DNA from: an uncultured Bacteroidota bacterium
GTDB taxonomy: Bacteria; Bacteroidota; Bacteroidia; Flavobacteriales; Flavobacteriaceae
NCBI GenBank assembly: GCA_902597545.1
Contig: CACJYD010000001.1
Coordinates: forward strand, 1-64,000
Length of the DNA: 64,000 nucleotides
Direction: 5' to 3'
Below the pieces are notes generated by a model that worked only from the letters and a program-made list of their open reading frames with translations, was not told the origin of the DNA and searched no databases. This document shows, one piece after another, positions 34,723 to 43,279 of the stretch (position 1 is the stretch's first letter; every line of letters starts with the position of its first letter). A program made the translations under genes and the position numbers.

Positions 34723-36518
34723 CAATCAATTACTACAGAGTTATCAAGCTGGTTAACGTCCGCAATTCTTTTGCTAGGATCAATTTCAATTTTTATTATT
34801 TTTTTATTTCCCTCAACCACAAACTCATATTCTGTAGAAACCCAATTCCAGGGCTCCATTAAGTAAACCTCTTCATTAAAGGATTTGTAGCCGTGCAATA
34901 AATCGTTTGGTATATAGTATAGATCAGAAGAACCATCATCAAAAGAAACAACGACTTCAATAGGCATAGGAATTCTTGCTTTTCTTTTAAGCGTTATTAT
35001 TCTTTCGTCTTCGAGAGAAGAAACATCAATACCATAATCTATTTTATGAGGAGTTCGTGTCCACTCATTCAAATACCACTCAAGCTCAAGGTCGGAAACC
35101 TTTTCAGCAACCCTTTTAAAGTCGTTTGGTGTAGGGTGTTTAAATTTGAACTCTTCATAATATCTTTTCAAAGTTTTGTCAAGGTTCTTCTTGCCAATTA
35201 TATATCCAAGCTGTGAAAGAAAAACAGAGCCTTTACTATAGGCTGAAGCACCATATGCGAAACTATAATCATACCTGTCAGAATGAATTGTTTGAGCCTG
35301 TTCAAAACCAGAACTAGCTAAAAGGTAATATCTGTCATAACTACTCTTGTGAGGAAACTCAGGATCTACATCGTTTACATAGTTCTCAGAAAGTGAAGTA
35401 ACGTATTCTGTAAAACCTTCGTCCATCCATGCGTGCTTAGCCTCATTGGTAGCAAGAAGATGTTGAAACCACGCATGTGCCATTTCATGAGCGGTAACAC
35501 CTAACAAGCTAGGGTACGGCCTCTCTCCCGTAATCATGGTACACATTGCATATTCCATTCCACCATCACCTCCTTGGATTATTGAATATTGTTTCCAAGG
35601 ATATGGGCCTATGCTTTCTTCAAAATATTTCATCAGTTTTACTGAGTCATCTTGAAGTTTTTTCCAGTCATCAACATTTACTGTTGGCTTATAAAAGAAG
35701 TGAAGGTCAACTCCAGATTCAGATTTTTTAATATCGTGTATATAGTCCGGGTCTGCAGCCCAAGCAAAATCATGGACATCGGGAGCATAAAACTTCCACG
35801 TGTTTGTTGCCCCTTCTTTTTCTTTAGGGGCTTTTTCTGAATATCCATGTCCAATTTCATTTGCATTAAGCAGGTATCCAGTACCGCCAACAACATAGCT
35901 TTTATCAATAGTAATATTTACTGAATAGTTTCCCCAAACTCCATGAAATTCTCTGCCTATGTACGGATTTGGATGCCACCCTTCAGAATCAAACTCAGCT
36001 AGCTTAGGAAACCATTGTGTCATTGTCATATCAACACCTTCTTTGTTGAGTTTTCCAGACCTTCTTATCTGTAAAGGTATTTGAGCTGTGAAAACCATTT
36101 CAAGTTTTGTTTTTTTACCCGGCAATAAAGGCTTGTTTAGCCTTGCTAGTAAAACAGTTTCGTTGACTTCAAAGTAAACATCTTTTCCATCTTGTTTTAA
36201 TGTACTAACACTGATATCCCCATAATCTTTTTCTTCCAAAGCAACTATTCTGCTTCCCACCCTTCGGTCTGGATCCCTTATTGTTCTAGATCTTACGTCC
36301 ATTTGGCTGTTTGGTTTAAAAGCATTAAAAAACAAATGGTAATACACCTTGTTTATTGTGTCATTTGAGTTGTTTGTATAAACTATAGACTGATCCCCAT
36401 CATATGTAAAGTCTGAAACATCAACGTTGATGTTCATTTCATAATCAACATGTTGCTGCCAGTAATCTTGTGAGAAAGAAAGCTGAAAAAGAACTAAAGC
36501 AAATATTATTCTAACCAT
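34722..36518 (-). CDS. M1 family metallopeptidase (gluzincin aminopeptidase)
   Basis: 598-residue secreted aminopeptidase. Signal peptide MVRIIFALVLFQLSFSQ. Zinc site HEMAHAWFQHLLATNEAKHAWMDEGFTEY, i.e. HExxH with the downstream Glu, at about residues 345-375; the exopeptidase-type segment just before it is GGMEYAMCTM, a variant of GxMEN. N-terminal beta domain starts VDVSDFTYDGDQSIVYTN. Likely a periplasmic or surface exopeptidase. Followed by coupled rnpA. Confidence 0.93.
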   Translation of the reverse strand: MVRIIFALVLFQLSFSQDYWQQHVDYEMNINVDVSDFTYDGDQSIVYTNNSNDTINKVYYHLFFNAFKPNSQMDVRSRTIRDPDRRVGSRIVALEEKDYGDISVSTLKQDGKDVYFEVNETVLLARLNKPLLPGKKTKLEMVFTAQIPLQIRRSGKLNKEGVDMTMTQWFPKLAEFDSEGWHPNPYIGREFHGVWGNYSVNITIDKSYVVGGTGYLLNANEIGHGYSEKAPKEKEGATNTWKFYAPDVHDFAWAADPDYIHDIKKSESGVDLHFFYKPTVNVDDWKKLQDDSVKLMKYFEESIGPYPWKQYSIIQGGDGGMEYAMCTMITGERPYPSLLGVTAHEMAHAWFQHLLATNEAKHAWMDEGFTEYVTSLSENYVNDVDPEFPHKSSYDRYYLLASSGFEQAQTIHSDRYDYSFAYGASAYSKGSVFLSQLGYIIGKKNLDKTLKRYYEEFKFKHPTPNDFKRVAEKVSDLELEWYLNEWTRTPHKIDYGIDVSSLEDERIITLKRKARIPMPIEVVVSFDDGSSDLYYIPNDLLHGYKSFNEEVYLMEPWNWVSTEYEFVVEGNKKIIKIEIDPSKRIADVNQLDNSVVID

Positions 36519-36520
36519 AA

Positions 36521-37375
36521 TTATAATTCATTTATTGAAAAAGACCTGTCAAATCTTATGCCTTTTTCAGTTTTTTTTAATGAAACAAGCTGATGATGTG
36601 GATCATGCTCCATGAAAAGCAAGTACTCATTTTCATACGCTTCGTTTAGAAAATCCGTTTTTTCAACCATTGTTATTAGTGGACGAACATCATAACCCAT
36701 AATATATGGAACTGGAATATGACCTGCTGTTGGTATTAGATCGGCTGCGTATACTATCTCCCGCCCTTTATGTTTTATTTTTGGAATCATTTGTTTTTCG
36801 GTATGGCCATCAACGCATAATATTTCTAAACCTAACTCTTCACAATAGTTAAAGCCTTTAGACATATTATTTATAAACTTTAGTTGACCAGACTCTTTTA
36901 TTGGAAAAAGGTTCTCGTCTAAAAAAGAAGCCTTTTCTCTAGGGTTTGGATTGGTTGCCCAACCCCAATGCTTTTCGTTAGACCAATAATTAGCATTTTT
37001 AAATAAGACATCGTAAGCTTCTTTGGTGGAATCCCAAGCTACAGCACCTCCACAATGATCAAAATGAAGATGAGTTAGCAGAACATCGGTTACATCATCA
37101 ATACTAAATCCAGCAGAATTTATTGATTTAACCAAATTATCACTGCCCCAGCGCTTATAATATTTAAAAAACTTTTCTGATTGTTTATCACCCATTCCTG
37201 TATCGACCAGTATGAGTTTACCGCTGTTTTCAACAAGCATACATCTAGATGACATTTCAATCATATTATCAGCATCAGCAGGATTGGTTTTTGTCCAGAG
37301 AGACTTTGGAACAACACCAAACATAGCACCACCATCTAATTTAAAGTTGCCAGCTTCAATTGGATAAACATTCAT
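36521..37375 (-). CDS. MBL-fold metallo-hydrolase
   Basis: 284-residue metallo-beta-lactamase-fold hydrolase with the zinc motif LTHLHFDHCGGAVAWD (HxHxDH) at about residues 100-115, then later VDGHTEKQMIP and YAADLIP for the remaining ligands. Resembles the lactonase/quinolone-hydrolase-like branch (N-acyl homoserine lactonase relatives), so the substrate could be a lactone or other ester. No signal peptide. Two bases separate it from the M1 peptidase gene. Confidence 0.88.
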   Translation of the reverse strand: MNVYPIEAGNFKLDGGAMFGVVPKSLWTKTNPADADNMIEMSSRCMLVENSGKLILVDTGMGDKQSEKFFKYYKRWGSDNLVKSINSAGFSIDDVTDVLLTHLHFDHCGGAVAWDSTKEAYDVLFKNANYWSNEKHWGWATNPNPREKASFLDENLFPIKESGQLKFINNMSKGFNYCEELGLEILCVDGHTEKQMIPKIKHKGREIVYAADLIPTAGHIPVPYIMGYDVRPLITMVEKTDFLNEAYENEYLLFMEHDPHHQLVSLKKTEKGIRFDRSFSINEL

Positions 37376-37393
37376 AGACGTAAATGTAAAGAA

Positions 37394-39565
37394 TTATCTT
37401 ATAGTCAGCCTTAACACTGAACAAGCAGCTTTTTTAACAAACTTGTCTTCACCTGTGCCAAAAAGAATCCTCAGCCAATTATCCTTCTCTGGTGTTCCTA
37501 AGATTAAAAGATCATAGCTTGCAGATTCCTCAGAAATTGTTTCAACAGGATTGTTGCTTTTTACAATTTTTAACTCTGATTTTGATTTTGTTGAGGCAAT
37601 TACTTCCTCTGAGGTTTTTTGAAGAGAACTTGTTTTGCGTTCATTTTCAGAAATTATATTTAAAAGGGTTAGAGATGCACCAAAATGTTGACAAATTTTG
37701 TCTGCAACATCAATAAATGACTGATTTCTTCTTCCAGGTCTTAATGCAATTAAAACCTTGGAAAATCTTCTTACCCCATTGTCTTTGTATAATGCAAGAT
37801 TAGAGTTTACATTTCTTAAAAGCCAACCAATTGGATTTCCAACAAATATTCCAGACCGCTCTCTTCCGTCCCACTCCATAACAAGCCATTTACATTTGCT
37901 CTGCCCTGTGATATTATCAATAGAATTTGCAACATCATGTGTTGCAATTGATTCATAAGAGATGTTTAGATTTTTATATTTTCCAAGCTTTTCTAATCTT
38001 CTTCTTTTAGATTCAGATGCTGGAGTATTAAGATCGATCGCCTCTAGAAACGTTTGATTTGGGACTTCAAATAAATTGATTGTATTGATTTTAGATTTAT
38101 CATTAATGGATGAAGCCATTTCTACCAACATTTCTGTTGATGTTTCATCACCAAGAAGCGGCACAACTATTTCAGCATTGATATTGCTTATGTCATCTGA
38201 TGAACTAGTAGACGTAAGCGTAGACTCATCCTTGTTTGATGATCCACCTTTGAATAAAAAAGATAAAAACCCATAATTTGAAATAACACCACTTCTGTCA
38301 GTTTTGCTTCCATAAATGATAAAAATTATAACCCCAAGTATAAACACACCAAAGACAGACAATAAGGGCATTATACCCAAGTACGATAACAATACTATTC
38401 CACTTAAAACTCCAAAAATCTGAACATATGGATAAAGAGGTGATCTGAAAGAGGGCTTATACCACTGTGCATTTGTTTCTCTCAAAACAATAACAGATAG
38501 CTCATTAAAAATAAACATCAATACTTTGAATGCGCTTGCCAGTTTAGCAATTTTTACCACATCTAGAAAAACAATTGCCAATCCAATAATTGTAGATGTT
38601 GTTAAAATAGCAGGGACAGGGGTTAAAAATTTTGAGCTTATTTTTCCAAGATAACTCGGCATCAGCTTGTCTTTTGACATAGCAAAAGGAAACCTTGAGG
38701 ATGCCAACACCCCAGAGTTTGCCATTGACATCAATGTAATTACCCCTACAACACCAGCAGCATAACCAAAATAGTTACCACCAACACTCTGAAAAAGGGT
38801 ATAAATAGGTTTAATGTCGGTTGCTAAAACACTAGCTTCGACGTTACCAACCAACACAAGTGCCACTAAAACATATATCAAGGTTATTAAAAACAAAGAA
38901 ATAATCATTGTTCTTGGAAGATTTTTCTCAGGATTTTTAATTTCACCTGCTACAGCAGCAATTTTTGTTACACCAGCATAAGAAATATAAAGAAATGCTA
39001 CACCGGTAATAAAACCAGAACTTCCGTCAGAAAAAACAGGTTCAGTTAATGTAGAATCGTAGTTGCTAAATCCTAAAAAAATTATTAAAATCAGCGAAAG
39101 AATGCTGATTGAAACAATTACTAGTTGTGTTTTTTCAACCTTTTTGACACCAAAAATATTTAGCAATAAAATAACAAGTAAAGCAATTAGGGCAATAGAC
39201 TTTGTTAAACTTGAATCAATTTCAATTAAAACATATAAATATGCGCTTAGCCCAACAAGCGAAAAGGCGCTTTTAAGAAGGAGAGAAAGCCAAAGCCCAA
39301 TTCCAGCAATAGTACCAAACAAGGGACCAAAAGCTCTTTCAATATAAACATAAGTACCTCCAGACTTAGGCATGGCGGTTGCTAGCTCTGACTTTGATAG
39401 TACAGCTGGAAGAATACAAAGGGCCGCAACCAAAAAAGCTAGCCAAACTGATGAACCAGTAATCCCTACGGCTAAGCCAGGCAATACAAAAATACCACTG
39501 AGCATTCCGCCAATACTAACCGCTATTGCTCCCGGTAATGAAAGAGTCCTTTGAAGTTTTTTCAT
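37394..39565 (-). CDS. APC-family amino-acid permease with C-terminal universal-stress domains
   Basis: 723 residues. Residues 1-430 are a 12-helix APC transporter (LSLPGAIAVSIGGMLSGIFV at the N-terminus; MPKSGGTYVYIERAFGP in helix 2-3). Residues about 465-723 are cytoplasmic and resemble two tandem UspA-like domains: VVPLLGDETSTEMLVEMAS, and VLIALRPGRRNQSFIDVADK through LILGTPEKDNW to the end. The nucleotide-binding loop is only partly conserved. Permease-Usp fusions are known in bacteria and archaea; substrate not predictable. Confidence 0.88.
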   Translation of the reverse strand: MKKLQRTLSLPGAIAVSIGGMLSGIFVLPGLAVGITGSSVWLAFLVAALCILPAVLSKSELATAMPKSGGTYVYIERAFGPLFGTIAGIGLWLSLLLKSAFSLVGLSAYLYVLIEIDSSLTKSIALIALLVILLLNIFGVKKVEKTQLVIVSISILSLILIIFLGFSNYDSTLTEPVFSDGSSGFITGVAFLYISYAGVTKIAAVAGEIKNPEKNLPRTMIISLFLITLIYVLVALVLVGNVEASVLATDIKPIYTLFQSVGGNYFGYAAGVVGVITLMSMANSGVLASSRFPFAMSKDKLMPSYLGKISSKFLTPVPAILTTSTIIGLAIVFLDVVKIAKLASAFKVLMFIFNELSVIVLRETNAQWYKPSFRSPLYPYVQIFGVLSGIVLLSYLGIMPLLSVFGVFILGVIIFIIYGSKTDRSGVISNYGFLSFLFKGGSSNKDESTLTSTSSSDDISNINAEIVVPLLGDETSTEMLVEMASSINDKSKINTINLFEVPNQTFLEAIDLNTPASESKRRRLEKLGKYKNLNISYESIATHDVANSIDNITGQSKCKWLVMEWDGRERSGIFVGNPIGWLLRNVNSNLALYKDNGVRRFSKVLIALRPGRRNQSFIDVADKICQHFGASLTLLNIISENERKTSSLQKTSEEVIASTKSKSELKIVKSNNPVETISEESASYDLLILGTPEKDNWLRILFGTGEDKFVKKAACSVLRLTIR

Positions 39566-39605
39566 TTTATTCTAAAATACAGAAATTATTTCTTTAAAAA
39601 ATAAT

Positions 39606-40388
39606 TTACTCATTAACTGTTCCAGGAGCACCATAATAACCTATTCCATTTAGGTACGGGGCATCTGAAGTGATGTGGTAGTGATATATACCATCAGGAA
39701 AATCTGAAGTTGGGTGGGCATGACCGTGATGATTGTCTAAATCACTACTTTTTAACTCATCTCCATTCTCTTCAGGGCCATAAATTGGGAAACCATCTAG
39801 TAAAAACCCCAACAGTGTGTTTTTGCCATAATTTTGAGTAAGCCAAAAAGGCTCCATGTGGTAGTGATATCTTCCGCCTCCACCACCTCTTCCTGGAGCA
39901 GGATGACCGTTATATTGGTCGAATGAGTTTATTTCATTTGATAATGGAGCACCTCCACCAGCATATTGATTATAAAAAGGAACACCATTTAATGATACTC
40001 CAATAGGCCCCATAGCAGTAGTGGTTGTTGTTGTAGATTTTTTAGGGCTTATGGGAATTTTAAATCTAATATTACCTGCCGAAATTCTGTTCGGATTCAA
40101 ATTGAAATTTGTAACGAAAGGATTTGAGCCATCATAAGGTGTATATTTTTCACTTTCCCATTGAGTACCAAGGAAATAAGGACTTTTATGATCTGGCACA
40201 CCATCTGTGTTTATATAGACAAAGCCATTTTCAATGTATATATCAGATGTTGTTTTGTAAATTTTTTGATATAAGCTTATTGGGATAGTAACATCATTAT
40301 CTGAGGGCTCATTAGGGCAACAGTCATTTTCATCCTGACAAGAAGTGGTTATTAAAAAAAGAAGAACTATGAAATAAAGTTTTCTCAT
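39606..40388 (-). CDS. YHYH domain lipoprotein
   Basis: 260-residue lipoprotein (lipobox ITTSC, Cys17). The mature part is a YHYH-family domain: RYHYHMEPFW, FLLDGFPIYGPEE, HHGHAHPTSDFPDGIYHYHIT. Clustered histidines suggest metal binding, but the family's role is unknown. Gly-rich (GRGGGGG) and Thr-rich (TTTTTT) low-complexity runs occur in the middle. Nine bases downstream of lepA, so probably cotranscribed. Confidence 0.87.
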   Translation of the reverse strand: MRKLYFIVLLFLITTSCQDENDCCPNEPSDNDVTIPISLYQKIYKTTSDIYIENGFVYINTDGVPDHKSPYFLGTQWESEKYTPYDGSNPFVTNFNLNPNRISAGNIRFKIPISPKKSTTTTTTAMGPIGVSLNGVPFYNQYAGGGAPLSNEINSFDQYNGHPAPGRGGGGGRYHYHMEPFWLTQNYGKNTLLGFLLDGFPIYGPEENGDELKSSDLDNHHGHAHPTSDFPDGIYHYHITSDAPYLNGIGYYGAPGTVNE

Positions 40389-40396
40389 TTTTAAAA

Positions 40397-42193
40397 CTAA
40401 TCATTTAATTTAAGAACAGCCATGAATGCCTGTTGAGGTATTTCAACATTTCCAATTTGCCTCATTTTTTTCTTACCCTTTTTCTGATTTTCTAAAAGCT
40501 TTCTTTTTCTTGTAATATCGCCACCATAACACTTGGCGGTAACATCTTTTCTTACAGCTTTAATTGTTTCTCGTGCAATGATTTTAGACCCAATAGCCGC
40601 CTGAACTGGAATGTCAAATTGTTGTCTAGGAATTAACTCTTTTAGTTTTTCACATATTTTTTTCCCCATTCTATAAGCATTATCAAAATGAATTAAAGCA
40701 GAAAGCGCATCAACAGGATTTCCGTTTAAAAGAAGATCAAGCCTAATGAGTTTAGACTTTTTAAAACCTAGAGGACTGTAGTCAAAAGATGCATACCCCT
40801 TGGAAATTGACTTTAACCTATCGTAAAAATCAAATACTATTTCAGCTAAAGGCATATCAAAAGAGAGCTCTACGCGTTCGGTAGTTAAATATGTTTGATT
40901 AGTAATCTCTCCTCTTTTCTCAATACATAAATTCATAACTGGTCCAACAAAGTCTGATTTTGTTATAATAGACGCCTTAATATAGGGCTCTTCAACTCTA
41001 TCTAAAAAAGAAGGCTCCGGCAAATCCGAAGGTGTATTTACAATAATCTTTTCATCTGATTGCTTTTTTGTATAAGCATGATATGAAACATTTGGTACTG
41101 TTGTGATGACTGCCATATTGAATTCTCTATCTAACCTTTCTTGAATTATTTCCAAATGAAGCATTCCAAGAAAACCACACCTAAAACCAAACCCTAAAGC
41201 AGATGAGCTTTCAGGCGAAAAAACAAGTGAGGCGTCATTTAATTGTAATTTTTCCATAGAGGAGCGCAGGTCTTCGTAGTCATCGCTGTCAACAGGGTAG
41301 ATTCCTGCAAAAACCATAGGTTTAACCTCTTCGAACCCAGAGATTACATCTGTTCCGCTAAAACTGCCATCAACAATTGTATCACCAACCTTAATTTCTT
41401 TAGCGTTTTTGATTCCTGTAATCAAATATCCAACATCACCACATTCAATACTTTGTTTAGGTTGCTGCTTAAGATTTAGAGTTCCTACCTCATCAGCAAA
41501 ATATTTTTTCCCAGTTGCAGAAAACTTTATTTCTTGTCCTTTTGAAATTTTACCTGAAAAAACTCTAAAATAAATTTCAATTCCTCTGAAAGGATTATAA
41601 ACGGAGTCAAAAATTAAGGCTCTTAAATTATCATCAACACTTTGTTTTGGAGGCGGAACTTTTTCTACAATCGCTTTTAAAATATCAGAAACACCTTCTC
41701 CTGTTTTGGCCGAGGCTTTTATAATATCACTTTCTTTACAACCAAGAAGATCAACAATGTCATCAGAAACTTCCTCAGGTTTTGCAGATGGTAGATCTAT
41801 TTTGTTTAACACAGGAATTATTTCTAAATCGTTTTCTAGAGCTAAATATAGATTTGATATAGTTTGTGCTTGTACACTTTGAGCCGCATCAACTATAAGT
41901 AGAGCTCCTTCGCATGCTGCAATTGATCTTGAAACCTCATAAGAGAAATCTACATGACCAGGTGTATCAATCAAGTTAAGAATATAGTTTTCACCCTCAA
42001 AACTGTATTTCATCTGAATTGCATGTGATTTTATAGTGATACCTCTTTCTCTTTCAAGATCCATATCATCTAGTAGTTGATCTTGCTTGTCTCTGTCAGT
42101 TATTGCGCCAGTCTCATCAAGCAAACGATCTGCAAGAGTACTTTTACCATGGTCAATATGTGCGATTATGCAAAAATTTCGAATTTTACTCAT
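40397..42193 (-). CDS. lepA: Elongation factor 4
   Basis: 598-residue translational GTPase LepA/EF4, which acts on stalled or back-translocating ribosomes. ATG 42193 chosen ([16 protein letters not shown]); the extra residues from 42208 are not conserved. G motifs: [30 protein letters not shown]-terminal LepA domain ends with the typical [16 protein letters not shown] segment. -7 box 12 bases upstream. Confidence 0.97.
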   Translation of the reverse strand: MSKIRNFCIIAHIDHGKSTLADRLLDETGAITDRDKQDQLLDDMDLERERGITIKSHAIQMKYSFEGENYILNLIDTPGHVDFSYEVSRSIAACEGALLIVDAAQSVQAQTISNLYLALENDLEIIPVLNKIDLPSAKPEEVSDDIVDLLGCKESDIIKASAKTGEGVSDILKAIVEKVPPPKQSVDDNLRALIFDSVYNPFRGIEIYFRVFSGKISKGQEIKFSATGKKYFADEVGTLNLKQQPKQSIECGDVGYLITGIKNAKEIKVGDTIVDGSFSGTDVISGFEEVKPMVFAGIYPVDSDDYEDLRSSMEKLQLNDASLVFSPESSSALGFGFRCGFLGMLHLEIIQERLDREFNMAVITTVPNVSYHAYTKKQSDEKIIVNTPSDLPEPSFLDRVEEPYIKASIITKSDFVGPVMNLCIEKRGEITNQTYLTTERVELSFDMPLAEIVFDFYDRLKSISKGYASFDYSPLGFKKSKLIRLDLLLNGNPVDALSALIHFDNAYRMGKKICEKLKELIPRQQFDIPVQAAIGSKIIARETIKAVRKDVTAKCYGGDITRKRKLLENQKKGKKKMRQIGNVEIPQQAFMAVLKLND

Positions 42194-42205
42194 AAAAATC
42201 AAAGA

Positions 42206-42213
42206 CAAATATA
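42206..42213 (-). promoter_or_regulatory. Putative -7 box for lepA
   Basis: Minus-strand TATATTTG, ends 12 bases before the ATG at 42193, which supports that start over 42208. Confidence 0.5.
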
Positions 42214-42253
42214 ATTCAATTAATCCCTTTTTTTAGAGTAAAAGATATTAGAT

Positions 42254-42261
42254 TAAATTTG
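42254..42261 (+). promoter_or_regulatory. Putative -7 box for the dihydrouridine synthase gene
   Basis: TAAATTTG ends 19 bases before the ATG at 42281; divergent from lepA. Confidence 0.4.
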
Positions 42262-42280
42262 TGACACTTTAATTATTGTA

Positions 42281-43276
42281 ATGGCTAAAATAGGCAGTAT
42301 AGATTTAGGAGAATTCCCATTGCTTCTAGCACCTATGGAGGATGTTAGTGATCCTCCGTTTAGAACGTTGTGTAAAGAAAACGGAGCAGACGTTGTTTAT
42401 ACAGAGTTCATATCAAGTGAGGGCTTAATTAGAAATGCAGCTAAAAGCACTATGAAGCTTGATATATATGAACAAGAAAGGCCAGTTGGTATTCAAATTT
42501 TTGGAGCAAACCTAGACTCCATGCTTCAGTCTGTTGATATAGTTGAGCAAACGAATCCTGATATTATTGATATAAATTTTGGGTGCCCCGTTAAGAAAGT
42601 GGTATGCAAAGGGGCTGGAGCAGGAATATTAAAAGACATAGATAAAATGGAGATGTTAACTAGAGAAATGGTTAAAAGAACTAAGTTGCCAGTAACTGTG
42701 AAAACAAGACTTGGCTGGGATGAAAAAAGTATTAAAATCGTTGAAGTTGCAGAAAGAATCCAAGATGCTGGCGCAAAAGCAATTACAATACACGGAAGAA
42801 CGAGAGCGCAAATGTATAAAGGTTTTGCGGATTGGGCTCCAATTTCAGAGGTAAAAAATAATCCAAGAATGAACATCCCTGTATTTGGCAATGGAGATGT
42901 CAATACACCTGAAAAAGCTGTAGAAATGAGGGATAAATATGGTTTGGATGGAGCCATGATTGGACGAGCATCAATTGGAAATCCATGGTTTTTTAATCAC
43001 GTTAAACATTATTTTAAAACAGCAGAACACTTACCTTTTCCAATGATTAATGAAAGAATAGACATGGCGAGAAGACACTTAGAAATGTCAATTGAATGGA
43101 AGGGTGAGAAATTAGGTGTTTTAGAAACAAGAAGACATTATTCTAATTACTTTAAAGGAATTCCAGACTTTAAAAAACATAGGACAAAAATGGTTACATG
43201 TGATTATTCTACACAACTATTTGATTTATTTGATGAGCTGAAGGTTAGATTTAAGAATATAGAGCTAGCTTATTAA
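42281..43276 (+). CDS. dusB: tRNA-dihydrouridine synthase (DusB-like)
   Basis: 331-residue FMN-dependent enzyme reducing uridine to dihydrouridine in tRNA. LLLAPMEDVSDPPFR (FMN phosphate site), DINFGCPVKKVVCKGAGAG with the catalytic cysteine, and IHGRTRAQMYKG are clear. Length and motifs fit the DusB branch. Three bases from the convergent trehalose gene. Confidence 0.95.
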   Translation: MAKIGSIDLGEFPLLLAPMEDVSDPPFRTLCKENGADVVYTEFISSEGLIRNAAKSTMKLDIYEQERPVGIQIFGANLDSMLQSVDIVEQTNPDIIDINFGCPVKKVVCKGAGAGILKDIDKMEMLTREMVKRTKLPVTVKTRLGWDEKSIKIVEVAERIQDAGAKAITIHGRTRAQMYKGFADWAPISEVKNNPRMNIPVFGNGDVNTPEKAVEMRDKYGLDGAMIGRASIGNPWFFNHVKHYFKTAEHLPFPMINERIDMARRHLEMSIEWKGEKLGVLETRRHYSNYFKGIPDFKKHRTKMVTCDYSTQLFDLFDELKVRFKNIELAY

Positions 43277-43279
43277 TTT

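Noticed and set aside
35791-35807. Third parS-like site around CACGTG in the M1 peptidase gene
   Set aside because: Only the CACGTG core and part of one arm match; the flanks differ from TGTT/AACA.
42526-42957. 143-codon open frame antisense to dusB
   Set aside because: Lies inside a gene with clear catalytic motifs; no independent support.
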